Part shown: positions 1 to 13,345 of the stretch, in pieces
Numbering within the stretch: the stretch's first letter is position 1
Layout: each line of letters starts with the position of its first letter
Origin: Tetrastigma voinierianum
Lineage: Eukaryota > Streptophyta > Magnoliopsida > Vitales > Vitaceae
Assembly: GCA_016808115.1 (NCBI GenBank)
Contig: JAEQBH010004122.1
Location: 62,001-126,000 of the forward strand
DNA length: 64,000 bases
Direction: 5' to 3'
Translations under genes and position numbers: made by a program
Notes under the pieces: model-generated
Databases searched by the model: none
What the model saw: the letters and a program-made list of their open reading frames with translations, nothing else
Told to the model about the DNA's origin: nothing

Positions 1-2829
1 CATGAATACCTTTACTCCGCCTTTTAACACCGCATTTCACCATAATTTCATATCTTCGACTGCATCAACCGCTTTCGCCTCGAATCGCCCTCACTAAATA
101 AAGCGTCAATAACAACACGACGAACAATACCACATTGTAATAAGTCGACAATCAATCTAACGTTGCAATAAATGGATGACAAACCAAATGCCGATAAGAC
201 GATGATAAAAGTAAGAAAAGAAAACCTAAATATTCATGGTAGAACCACTTTATTAAGCAAGAAAATGAAAAATAAAAAACGATGTAGATGAGTGATTTGA
301 GGACAAATATGACAAAAAATTACTCCGCTTTAATCGAAGAAATGGATTAATAGAAAAAAGAATGAGAGAGACAACTAGGGTTTTTGTGGGGAGGTAGCTA
401 ACTTAAAAACATCATTATGGACACAAATAATCAATTCAAATATACCACCATCACGATCAACCTATATAGGGTAGGTTATATTTGTAGTAACACGTAGCCA
501 CCGGACATCACATGCACCTCATGCGTGGCCAAAGGTAGCTAATTTATCATGATCCCACATCCCAAGCGCACTCTCTCGAGATGAATAGAAATAGAAAAAT
601 AAATAACAAAGTGAATAAAGAGTCCCGCATCCCAAGGCCACTCTCTTTATATGGGTAAGATAAGAGAGATCAGGTAGTTCCTCCCATGCGCACGCGCCCC
701 GCTTTTGGCGTATTGTTGGATCTTCATGTGATATGGGTTTTATTTTAAAATTTTATTCCGTAATGCTAGTATGGCGAAAAGGAGTAGAGTTTTTACATTA
801 TTTTAATAGGAATTTGATGTGTATTGTTTTTTGCATGATCCGGCATTGAGCTTTGTGCAAATAGTTCCATCTTGGATTCGCTTATTATTATTATTATTTG
901 TCCTTTAGTTTGTGGAAATCATGAGCCTCTCATTTTTAAATGCGTAGATCGTTTGTATTACTCGATTTTACCTTATGAAGCTGCAAAATAGAGGTGGCTA
1001 ATTTTTTTTAAAAGAAAAATAATATTATTGGATCAAATTTATAATAGATCGACAGATCTAAAATACAAATAACTAAAATTCATATAGGACGAAACAATAA
1101 CCAAGTTAAGAGCATAATAAACCAAAGGTAAAGTCTACAAATTTGGTAATAAATGATTAGAATATCTTCTTTACTCCGCAACACCGTGACGACCATAATT
1201 TTATATCTTCGACTGATCAAATCCGTTTTGCCTGAATCATCCTCACTCAAATAAAGCATCGTAACAACACGACGAACAATACCACATTGTAATAAGTAGA
1301 CAATAAATCAAACGTTGCAATAAAACGATGACAAACCAAATGCTGATAAGATAATGACAAAAAGAAAAATAAAAAGAAAACCTAAATATTCATGGAAGAA
1401 CCACTCTATTAAGCAAGAAAATGAAAACAAATAGATGTAGATGAGTGATTTGAGGACAAAAATGAAAAAAAATCACTCCTCCTTACTCTAAGAAATGGAT
1501 TAAAAGAAAAAAGAACGAGAAAAGAAGGGGAAAGACAACTAGGGTTTTTCTGGGGAGGTATCTAACTTAAAACATCATTAAAGACACAAATAATCAATTC
1601 AACTATACTACCATCACGATCACCCTATATAGGGTAGGTTATATTTGTAGTAACACAGAGCCACCGATATCACATGCACCTCACGCGTGCATGATAAAGG
1701 TAGCAAATTTAGAGCAATAATAAGCGTGCAAGACATCACATGCAAGACATGCGCATATGATAAAGGTAGCTAGTTTAAGACAATAATAAGCTAGCAAGAC
1801 ATCACATGCATAATATACGCATGATGAAGGTATAATTTAAACAATAATAAGCGCAAGATAAAGGTGGCTAAGTTTTAAGTAAAGGAAAATAATATTATGG
1901 ATTTAAATTTATAATAGATTTATAGATCCAAATACAAATAGCTAAAATTCATATAGGATGAAACAATATCCAAGGTTATGTAATAAATCGTAAGATAAAG
2001 TCTACAAATTTGATAATAAAATGATTAGAATATCTTTTACTCCTGTTTTTTAACACCTTGACGACCATAATTTCATATCTTCGACAGATCAAATCCGTTT
2101 TGCCCTAATCGTCCTCACTCAAATAAAGCATCATTAACAACACGACGAACAATACCACATTGTAATAAGTCGACAATAAATGTAACGTTGCAATAAAAGA
2201 TGACAAACCAAATTGATAAGATGATGAGAAAAAGAAAAAGAAAAAAACCTAAATATTTTATGGAAGAACCACTTTATTAAGTAAGAAAATGAAAAAATAG
2301 ATGTAGATGAGTGATTTGAGGACAAAGTAATGATAAAAAATCACTCCTCCTTCCTAGAAGAAAAGGATTCGTTAAAAGAATGAGAGAAAAGAAGAAGGGG
2401 AGACAACGAGATTTTTTGTGGGAGGTAGCTAACTTAAAACATCGTTATGGACACAAATAATCAATTCAAATATACTACCATCACGATCACCCTATATAGG
2501 GTAGGTTATATTTGTAGTAACACAGAACCACCGGCATCACATGCACCTCACGCCATGATAAAGGTAGCTAATTTAAACAATAATAAGTGTGCAAGACATC
2601 ACATGCATCACATGCCGCATGATAAAGCTAGCTAATTTAAAACAATATTAAGCGTGTAAAAGATAGAGGGAGACTAATTTTTTTTAAAGGAAAAATAATA
2701 TTATTGATTTAAATTTATAATAGATTGATAGATCGAAATAATAAATACTGTAATTCATATAGGATGAAACAATATCCAAGTTAAAAGAATAATAAATCAA
2801 GATAAAGTCTACAAATTTGATAATAAAAT
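1..2829. repeat. Satellite higher-order unit 1 (A-B-C)
   Basis: Monomer A runs 1-1154, B 1155-2022 and C 2023-2829. A is recognised by its private block from about 547 to 980 (CGCACTCTCTC, a TATA-like run, an ATT microsatellite). B has three 66-bp sub-repeats and C has two. The left edge is set by the window, which opens just inside the conserved box. Confidence 0.85.
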
Positions 2830-5672
2830 GATTAGAATATCTTTACTCCGGGGCTTTAATCAAGATTTAATTATAATTTCATATCTTCGACAGACAAATC
2901 CGCTTTTGCCCGAATCGCCCTCACTCAATAAAGTTGGCCAAGAACAACACGACTTAACAATACGACATTGTATAAGTCACAATCAATCTAACGTTGCAAT
3001 AAATGATGATAAATGGCCGATAAGATGATGATAAAAAGAAAGAAAAAGAAAACCTAAATATTCATGGTAGAACCAATTTTATTAAGCAAGAAAATGAAAA
3101 TAAAAAACGCGTAGATGAGTGATTTGAGACAACATGACAAAAATTACTCCGCTTTTAATCGAAGAAATGGATTAAAAGAAAAAGAATGAGAGAAAAGAAG
3201 GGAGAGACAACTAGGTTTTGTGGGGAGGTAGCTAAACTTAAAAAACATCATTATGGACACAACAATCAATTCAAATATACCACCATCAATGATCAACTCA
3301 TATAGGTAGGTTATATTTGTAGTAACACGTAAATAATTCCACATCACATGCACATCCTCATGCGTGCATGATAAAGGTAGCTAATTTATCATGATTCTTA
3401 CAACCTAAGCGCACTCTCTCGAAAATGAATAGAAATAGGAAAATAAATAAATAAAGTGGAATGAAAGAGTCCTGCATCCCAAGGCCACTCTCTCTTTTAT
3501 ATAGGTAGATCTAGGAAGCCCCATACAAATGCTTTATCGTATTGTTGGATTCTCTTCATGTGATATGGGTTTTTATTTTAAAATTTTATTCGTAATGCTA
3601 GTATGGCGAAAAGGAGTAGAGTTTTTACATTATTTTAATAAGAATTTGATGTGTATTGTTTTTGCATGATCTGGCATTGAGCTTTGTGCAGCAAGTTCCA
3701 TCTTGGATTCTCCGTTTATTATTATTATTATTCGTCTCTTAGTTTGTGGAAATCATGTGAGCCTGCTATTTTTAAATGCGAGATCTGCAGCTTTATTAAT
3801 GATTTTACCTTTATTAAGTGCAAAAATAGAGTGTGTGATAAGTTTTTTAAAAGAAAAATAATATTATTGGATCAATTTTATAATAGATCGATAGATCTAT
3901 AATACAAATAACTAAAATTCATATAGGACGAAACAATATCCAAGTTAAGAGCATAATAAACCAGTGTAAAGTCTACAACGGTAATAAAATGATTAGAATA
4001 TCTTTACCTGGGCCAACAATCGCGTGATTCCACCTCATAATTTTATATCTTCGACTGATCAAACTACGGTTCGAATCATCCTCACTAAATAAAGCATCGT
4101 AAATAACACTAATTTAACAATACCACATTGTAATAACTAGACAATAAATCAAACGCTGCACAAACGATGACAAACCAAATGTCGATAAGATAAATGACAA
4201 AAAAGAAAAAGAAAGAAAAACCAAATATCTGCGGTGGAAGAACCACTTATTACAAGAAAATGAAAACAAATAGATGTAGATGAGTGATTTGAGGACAAAA
4301 ATGAAAAAAATTCAATCCTCCTTACTCGAAGAAATGGATTAAAAGAAAAAAGAATGAGAAAAGAAGGGAAGAGACAACTAGGGTTTTTCTGGGGAGGTAT
4401 CTAACTTAAAACATCATTAAAGACACAAATAATCAATTCAACTATACTACCATCACGATCACCCTATATAGGGTAGGTTATATTTGTAGTAACACAGAGC
4501 CACCGATATGACATGCACCTCATGCGTGCATGATAAAGGTAGCAAATTTAAAGCAATAATAAGCGTGCAAGACATCACATGCAAGACATGCGCATATGAT
4601 AAAGGTAGCTAGTTTAAGACAATAATAAGCTAGCAAGACATCACATGCATAATATGCGCGCATGATGAAGGTAGCTAATTTAAAACAATAATAAGCGTGC
4701 AAGATAAAGGTGGCTGTTTTTATAAAGGAAAAATAATATTATGGATTTAAATTTATAATAGATTTATAGATTCAAATACAAATAGCTAAAATTCATATAG
4801 ATGAAACAATATCCAAGTTAAAAAAGCATAATAAATCAGCATAAAGTCTACTAAATTTGATAATAAAATAATTAGAATATCTTTTTACTTCCTGTTTTTT
4901 AACACCTTGACGACTATACTTCATATCTCGACATATCAAACTGCTACCTCTAATCGCCCTCATACTAAATAAAGTATCATTAATAAATACGACGAACAAT
5001 ACCACATTGTAATAAGTCGACAATAAATGTAACGTTGCAATAAAAGATGACAAACCAAATTGATAAGATGATGAGAAAAAGAAAAAGAAAAAAAAAACCT
5101 AAATATTTTATGGAAGAACCACTCTATTAAGTAAGAAAATGAAAAAAAAATAGATGTAGATGAGTGATTTGAGGACAAGAATGACAAAAAATCAATTCTT
5201 CCTAGAAGAAAAGGATTCATAAAAGAATGAGAGAAAAGAAGGGGAGAGACAACTAGATTTCCTTAGGGGAGGTAGCTAACTTAAAACATCTATGGACACA
5301 ATAATCAATTCAAATATACTACCATCACGATCACCCTATATAGGTAGGTTATATTTGTAGTAACACAACCACTGAAGATCACACACATGCACCTCAATGC
5401 TGCATGATAAAGCTAATTTAAAACAATAATAAGTGTGCAAGACATCACATGCATCACATGCGCGCATGATGCTAGCTAATTTAAACAATAATAAGCTGCA
5501 GTAAAAGATAGAGGTGACTAATTTTTTGAAAGGAAAATAATATTATCGATTAAAATTTATAATAGATTGATAGATTTGAAATACAAATAGCTAAAATTCA
5601 TATAGGATGAAACAATATCCAAGTTAAAAGAATAATAAATCGAAGATAAAGTCTACAAATTTGATAATAAAT
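2830..5672. repeat. Satellite higher-order unit 2 (A-B-C)
   Basis: Monomer A is 2830-3990, B 3991-4869 and C 4870-5672, the same order and nearly the same lengths as the preceding unit. Differences from its neighbours are scattered short substitutions and indels. Confidence 0.87.
4532..4702 (+). repeat. 66-bp sub-repeats inside a B monomer (representative)
   Basis: Copies begin GATAAAGGTAGC at 4532, 4598 and 4664, exactly 66 bp apart. The last is truncated where the shared GATAAAGGTGGC sequence resumes. Each copy holds an AATTTAAA-CAATAATAAGCG half and a GACATCACATGC half ending in a palindromic CATGCGCGCATG-type core. B monomers carry three copies and C monomers two, which accounts for the ~67-bp length difference between them. 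Comparable arrays occur near 1690-1860, 7365-7540, 10190-10370 and 13015-13190. Confidence 0.85.
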
Positions 5673-8503
5673 GATTAGAATATCTTTTACTCCGCTTTTT
5701 AACACCGTGGACGACCATACTTCATATTTCTCCTCGACAGATCAACCGGTTTTGCCCTTAAATCGTCCCTACTCAAATAAAAGCCACAAGAACACGACGA
5801 ACAATACCACATTGTAATAAGTCGACAATCAATCTAACGTTGCAATAAAATGATGACAAACCAAATGCTGATAAGATGATGATAAAAAGAAAAAGAAAAA
5901 GAAAACCTAAATATTCATGGTAGAACCACTTTATTAAGCAAGAAAACAAAATGAAAAACTATGCAGATGAGTGATTCGAGGACAAAGTACATAAAATGGT
6001 CTGCTGAATCAAGAAATGAGTCGGTGAAAAAGAAATGAGAGAAAAGAAGGAGAGACAACTAGTGGTTTTTGTGGGGAGGTAGCTAACTTAAAAACATCAT
6101 TATGGACAATAAATAATCAATTCAAATATACCACCATCACTATCAACCTATATAGTTATATTTGTAGTAACACAGAGCCACCGACATCACATGCACCTCA
6201 TGCGTGCATGATAAAGGTAGCTAATTTATCATGATTCCCACATCCCAAGCGCACTCTCTCGAAATGAATAGAAATAGGAAAAATAAATAAATAAAGTGAA
6301 TGAAAGAGTCCTCGCATCCCAAGGCCACTCTCTTTTATATATAGGTATAGATCTAGAAGCCCATACAGCCGCTTTCTACGTCGTTGATTCATGTGATATG
6401 GGTTTTTATTTTAAAATTTTATTCGTAATGCTAGTATGGCGAAAAGGAGTAGAGTTTTTACATTATTTTAATAAGAATTTGATGTGTATTGTTTTTGCAT
6501 GATCTGGCATTGAGCTATGTGCAGCAAGTTCCATCTTGGATTCTCCGTTTATTATTATTATTATTTGTCCTTTAGTTTGTGGAAATCATGTGAGCCTCGC
6601 ATTTTTAAATGCGAGACGGTAAGTTTTATTACCGATTTTACCTTATTAAGCGCAAAATAGAGGTGGATAAGTTTTTTAAAAGAAAATAATGGATCAATTT
6701 TATAATAGATCGATAGATCTATAATACAAATAACTAAAATTCATATAGGACGAAACAACATTCAAAGCTTAAGAAAGATAATAAACCAAGCCAGAAGTCT
6801 ACAAATTTGGTAATAAATGATTAGAATACCTTTTACTCCGCCAACATGACTTGATCGCACCATAATTTTATATATCTTCGACCGATCAAACTGCTTTCAG
6901 CTCGAATCATCCTCACTCAAATAAAGCATCAGAATAACACGACGAACAATACCACATTGTAATAACTAGACAATAAATCAAACGTTGCACAAAATCATGA
7001 CAAACCAAATGTCGAGCAAGATAATGACAAAAAGAAAAAGAAAAAGAAAACCTAAATATTCATGGAAGAACCACTCTATTAAGCAAGAAAATGAAAACAA
7101 ATAGATGTAGATGAGTGATTTGAGGACAAAAATGAAAAAAATTCAATCCTCCTTACTCGAAGAAATGGATTAAAAGAAAAAAGAATGAGAAAAGAAGGGA
7201 AGAGACAACTAGGGTTTTTCTGGGGAGGTATCTAACTTAAAACATCATTAAAGACACAAATAATCAATTCAAATATACTACCATCACGATCACCCTATAT
7301 AGGGTAGGTTATATTTGTAGTAACACAGAGCCACCGATATGACATGCACCTCACGCGTGCATGATAAAGGTAGCAAATTTAAAGCAATAATAAGCGCAAG
7401 ACATCACATGCAAGACATGCGCATATGATAAAGGTAGCTAGTTTAAGACAATAATAAGCTGAAAAGACATCACATGCATAATATGCGCGCACGATGAAGG
7501 TAGCTAATTTAAAACAATAATAAGCGTAAGGAAGATAAAGGTGGCTAAGTTTCTTTATAAAGGAAAATAATATTATGGATTTAAATTTATAATAGATTTA
7601 TAGATCTCAAATACAAATAGCTAAAATTCATATAGATGAAACAATATCCAAGTTAAAAGCATAATGTAAATCAAGATAAAGTCTACAAATTTGATAATAA
7701 AATAATTAGAATATCTTTTACTCGCTTTTTTAACACCTTGATTCACCATACTCCTCACATTCGACATATCAAATCCGTTTTGCCCTAATCGTCCTCACTC
7801 AAATAAAGCATCATTAACAACACTTACCTACCACATTGTAATAAGTCGATAATAAATGTAACGTCAAGAATAAAAGATGACAAACCAAATTGATAAGATG
7901 ATGAGAAAAGAAAAGAAAAAAAAACCTAAATATTTTATGGAAGAATCCACTTATTAAGTAAGAAAATGAAAAAAATAGATGTAGATGAGTGATTTGAGGA
8001 CAAGAATGACAAAAATCACTCCTCCTTCCTAGAAGAAAAGGATTCGTTAAAAGAATGAGAAAAAGAAGTGGGAGAGACAACTAGGATTTTTGTGGGAGGT
8101 ATTAACTTAAAACATCGTTATGGACACAAATAATCAATTCAAATAGGCTTACCATCACGATCACCCTATATAGGTAGGCTATATTTGTAGCAACACGTAA
8201 CCACTCAGCATCACACGCACTTCACGCCGCGTACGAAAGGTAGCTAATTTAAACAATAATAAGTGTGCAAGACATCACATGCATCACATGCGCGCATGAT
8301 AAAGCTAGCTAATTTAAACAATAATAAGCGTGCAAAGATAGAGGTGACTAATTTTTTTGAAAGGAAAATAATATTATTTGATTAAAATTATAATGATTAT
8401 TAGATTTGAAATACAAATAGCTAAAATTCATATAGATGAAACAATATCCAAGTAAAAGAATAATAAATCAAATATAAAAGTCTACAAATTTGATAATAAA
8501 AAT
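5673..8503. repeat. Satellite higher-order unit 3 (A-B-C)
   Basis: Monomer A is 5673-6818, B 6819-7703 and C 7704-8503. The A-specific block with TATATATAGG lies near 6330-6345, and the three-copy sub-repeat of B near 7365-7540. Confidence 0.87.
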
Positions 8504-11328
8504 GATTAGAATATCTTTTACTCCAGTTTAACAATCGTGATTCACTATAATTTCATATCTTCTCGACTTATCAACCATGGCCCGAATCGTCCTCACTCAA
8601 ATAAAGCGTCAGCAACAACACGACGAACAATACCACATTGTAATAAGCTTCCACAATCAATCTAACGTTGCAATAAAAATGATGACAAAACCAAATGCTG
8701 ATAAGATGATGATAAAAAGAAAAAGAAAAAGAAAACCTAAATATTCATCGCAGAACCACTTTATTAAGCAAGAAAATGAAAAATAAAAAACGATGTAGAT
8801 GAGTGATTTGAGGACAAATATGACAAAAAATTACTCCGCTTTAATCGAAGAAATGGATTAAAAGAAAAAAGAATGAGAGAAAAGAAGGGGAGAGACAACT
8901 AGGGTTTTTGTGGGGAGGTAGCTAACTTAAAAACATCATTATGGACACAAATAATCAATTCAAATATACCACCATCACGATCAACCTATATAGGGTAGGT
9001 TATATTTGTAGTAACACAGAGCCACCGACATCACATGCACCTCATGCGTGCATGATAAAGGTGAAGCACTATCATGATTCCACAACCCAAGCGCACCCTC
9101 TCGAAATGAATAGAAACAGGAAAAATAAATAAATAAAGTGAATGAAAGCAGTCCCCGCATCCCAAGGTCACTCTCTCTTTATATATGTGCATAGATCTAG
9201 AAGCCCCATACAAAATAAGCCATCGTATTGTTGATTCTCTTCATGATATGGGTTTTTATTTTTAAAATTTTATTCGTAATGCTAGTATGGCGTAAAAGGA
9301 GTAGAGTTTTTATGATTATTTTAATAAGAATTTGATGTGTATTGTTTTTTGCATGATCCGCATCGAGCTATGTGCGCGAAGTTCCATTCCTCGATTTCGC
9401 TACATACATTTGTCCTTTAGTTTGTGGAAATCATGTGAGCCTCAAGTATTTTTAAATGCGAATGTTTTATTACCGATTTACCTTTATTATGCGTGCAAAA
9501 TAGAGGATGCTTTTTTTAAAAGAAAAATAATATTATCGATCAATTTTATAATAGATCGACAGATCTATACTTCACAAATAACTAAAATTCATATAGGACG
9601 AAACAATATCCAAGTTAAGAGCATAATAAACCAGTGTAAAGTCTACAAATTTGGTAATAAAATGATTAGAATATCTTTTACTCCAGGTTTTCAACACCGT
9701 GACGACCATAATTTTATATCTTCGACCGACAACCGTTTTCGGGCTCGGACCATCTCACTAAATAAAGCATCGTAAATAACACGACGAACAATACCATTGT
9801 AATAATCTAGACAATAAATCAAACGTCGTAATAAAACGATGACAAACCAAATGCTGATAAGATAATGACAAAAAGAAAAAGAAAAAGAAAACCTAAATAT
9901 TCATGGAAGAACCACTCTATTAAGCAAGAAAATGAAAACAAATAGATGTAGATGAGTGATTTGAGGACAAAAATGAAAAATTCAATCCTCCTTATCAAGA
10001 AATGGATTAAAAGAAAAAAGAATGAGAAAAGAAGGCAAGACAATCAGGTTTTCCGGGTGTATCTAACGAAAACATCATTAAAGACACAAATAATCAATTC
10101 AACTATACTACCATCACGCATCACCCCATATAGAAGTTGCGCTTCAGAAGTAACACGTGCCACCGATATGACATGCACCTCATGCGTGCATGATAAAGGT
10201 AGCAAATTTAAAGCAATAATAAGCGGTAAGACATCACATGCAAGACATGCGCATATGATAAAGGTAGCTAGTTTAAGACAATAATAAGCTAGCAAGACAT
10301 CACATGCATAATATGCACAAGCATGATGAAGGTAGCTAATTTAAAACAATACTGCTGCAAGATAAAGGTGGCTAAGTTTTTTTATAAAGGAAAATAATAT
10401 TATGGATTTAAATTTATAATAGATTTATAGATCTGAAATACAAATAGCTAAAATTCATATAGGATGAAACAATATCCAAGTTAAAAGCATAATAAATCAG
10501 TATAAAGTCTACAAATTTGATAATAAAATAATTAGAATATCTTTTACTCCTGTTTTTTAACACCTTGACGACCATAATTTCATATCTTCGACATATCAAA
10601 TCCGTTTTGCCCTAATCGTCCTCACTCAAATAAAGCATCATTAACAACACGACGAACAATACCACATTGTAATAAGTCGACAATAAATGTAACAATAAAA
10701 GATACAAACCAAATTGATAAGATGATGAGAAAAAGAAAAAGAAAAAAAAACCTAAATATTTTAAGGAAGAATCCACTTATTAAGTAAGAAAATGAAAAAA
10801 ATAGATGTAGATGAGTGATCTGGAGGACAAGAATGACAAAAATCACTCCTCCTTCCTAGAAGAAAAGGATTCGCAGAAAAAAGAATGAGAGAAAAGAAGG
10901 AGAGACAACTAGATTTTGTGGGGAGGTAGCTAACTTAAAACATCGTTATGGACACAAATAATCAATTCAAATATACCATTATCACGATCACTCTATATAG
11001 GGTAGGTTATATTTGTAGTAACACAGAACCACCAGCATCACATGCACCTCACGCGTGCATGATAAAGGTAGCTAATTTAAAACAATAATAAGTGTGCAAG
11101 ACATCACATGCATCACATGCGCGCATGATAAAGCTAGCTAATTTAAACAATAATAAGCGCCGCAAGATAGAGGTGACTAATTTTTTGAAAGGAAAATAAT
11201 ATTATCGATTAAAATTTATAATAGATTGATAGATTTGAAATACAAATATTAAATTCATATAGGATGAAACAATATCCAAGTTAAAAGCATAATAAATCAA
11301 GATAAAGTCTACAAATTTGATAATAAAT
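8504..11328. repeat. Satellite higher-order unit 4 (A-B-C)
   Basis: Monomer A is 8504-9663, B 9664-10529 and C 10530-11328. C holds clean examples of CACGCGTGCATG (11050-11061) and CATGCGCGCATG (11116-11127), both alternating purine-pyrimidine runs. Confidence 0.87.
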
Positions 11329-13345
11329 GATTAGAATATCTTTTACTCCGCTTTTTAACACCGTGATCGACCATAATTTATCTTTCGACATCAAACTGCT
11401 TTTGCCCGACCGCCCTCACTAAATAAAGCGCCATCAACAACACGACGAACAATACCACATTGTAATAAGTCGACAATCAATCTAACGTTGTAAATAAATG
11501 ATGACAAACCAAATGTCGATAAGATGATGATAAAGAAAAAAAGAAACCTAAATATTCATAAGGCAATCCACTTTATTAAGCAAGAAAATGAAAAATAAAA
11601 AACGATGTAGATGAGTGATTTGAGGACAAATATGACAAAAATTATCTTCGCGAATCAAGAAATGATTAAAAGAAAAAGAATGAGAGAAAAGAAGGAGAGA
11701 CAACTAGGTTTTTGGAGGTAGCTAACTTAAAAACATCATTATGGACACAAATAATCAATTCAAATATACCACCATCACGATCAACCTATATAGGGTAGGT
11801 TATATTTGTAGTAACACAGAGCCACCGACATCACATGCACCTCATGCGTGCATGATAAAGGTAGCTAATTTATCATGATTCCCACATCCCAAGCGCATTT
11901 CTCTCAGGTAAATGAATAGAAATAGGAAAACAAATAAATAAAGTGAATGAAAGAGTCCCGCATCCAAGGCCACTTCTCTTTTATATATAGTATATTCAGA
12001 AGCCCTATACAGCCGTTGGTCATATTGTTGGGATTCTCTTCATGTGATATGGGTTTTTATTTTAAAATTTTATTCGTAATGCTAGTAATGGGCGAAAAGA
12101 GTAGTTTTTACATTATTTTCATAAGAATTTGATGTGTATTGCTTTTGCATGATCCGCATCGTAGCTTTGTGCAAAGAAGTTCCATCTTGGATTCTCCGTT
12201 ATTATTATTATTATTTGTCCTTTAACTTTTGTGGAAATCATGTGAGCCTGTTATTTTTAAATGCGAGACTAAGTTTTATTACTGATTTACCTTATTGCCG
12301 TGCAAAATGCAGGTGGGTGGCTAATTTTTTTAAAAGAAAATAATATTATTGGATCAAATTTATAATAGATCAACAGATCTAAAATAATACAAATAACAAA
12401 ATTCATATAGGATGAAACAATATCCAAGCACAAAGATAATAACCAATGTAAAGCCTACAAATTTGGTAACAAACTGATTAGAATACTGGCTACTCTAGTT
12501 TTTTAGCACCGTGACGCACTATAATTTGAGTATCTTCGACCGACAAATCCTGCTTTCGCCTCGAATCGCCCTCACTCAAATAAAGCATCGTAATAACACG
12601 ATTTAACAATACAAATATCAGAATAAGTAGACAATAAATCAAACGTTGTAATAAAACGATGACAAACCAAATGATAAGATAATGAAAAAGAAAAGAAAAA
12701 AATAAATAATCATGGAAGAACCACTCTATTAAGCAAGAAAATGAAAACAAATAGATGTAGATGAGTGATTTGAGGACAAAAATGAAAAAAAATCACTCCT
12801 CCTTACTCGAAGAAATGGATTAAAAGAAAAAAGAATGAGAAAAGAAGGGGAGAGACAACTAGGGTTTTTCTGGGGAGGTATCTAACTTAAAACATCATTA
12901 AAGACACAAATAATCAATTCAAATATAATGTTTATCACGATCACCCTATATAGGGTAGGTTATATTTTGTAGCAACACAGAGCCATCGATATGACATGCA
13001 CTTCACGCGCATGATAAAGGTAGCAAATTTAAAGTAATAATAAGCGCAAGACATCACATGCAAGACATAAGATATGATAAAGGTAGCTAGTTTATGACAA
13101 TAATAAGCTACAAGACATCACATGCATAATATGCGCATGATGAAGCGTAGCTAATTTAAAAACAATAATAAGCGCGGCAAGATAAAGGTATAAGTTTTTA
13201 TAAAGGAAAATAATATTATGGATTTAAATTTATAATAGATTTATAGATCTGAAATACAAATAGCTAAAATTCATATTGGATGAAACAATATCCAAGTTAA
13301 AAGCATAATAAATCAGTATAAAGTCTAGAAATTTGATAATAAAAT
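11329..13345. repeat. Satellite higher-order unit 5, incomplete (A-B, no C)
   Basis: Monomer A is 11329-12475 and B 12476-13345. The expected ~800-bp C monomer is missing: the next box at 13346 opens an A monomer directly. This is a break in the A-B-C register. Confidence 0.83.
12859..12960 (+). promoter_or_regulatory. Promoter-shaped segment present in every monomer (representative)
   Basis: CTAGGGTTTTT (12859-12869) contains the telo-box core (AAACCCTA on the other strand). About 85 bp downstream lies the palindrome CCCTATATAGGG (12944-12955), followed by TAGG and TTATATTT. A telo-box upstream of a TATATA core is seen in some plant promoters. Here the pair recurs in monomers of all three types. 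Because the TATA core is palindromic it could work on either strand. Function is inferred from shape only, and no transcript evidence is available. Confidence 0.3.

Noticed and set aside
1..300. Telomeric or subtelomeric TTTAGGG repeats
   Set aside because: Only isolated AGGGTTTTT motifs occur, once per monomer. No tandem TTTAGGG run exists in the window.
4532..4702. CRISPR-like regular 66-bp repeats
   Set aside because: The repeats are head-to-tail without unique spacers, sit inside every satellite monomer, and the window is eukaryotic.
9332..9775. 147-codon plus-strand frame spanning an A-B boundary
   Set aside because: It is the longest frame in the left array but is open in this one monomer only; equivalent positions in other A monomers contain stops. 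It is a chance frame in AT-rich satellite.
12944..12960. Ribosomal intergenic spacer with a Pol I promoter (TATATAGGG)
   Set aside because: The plant Pol I start motif has a longer G run, and no 18S, 5.8S, 25S or 5S sequence is present. The motif recurs every ~0.8-1.15 kb, which does not fit an rDNA unit.
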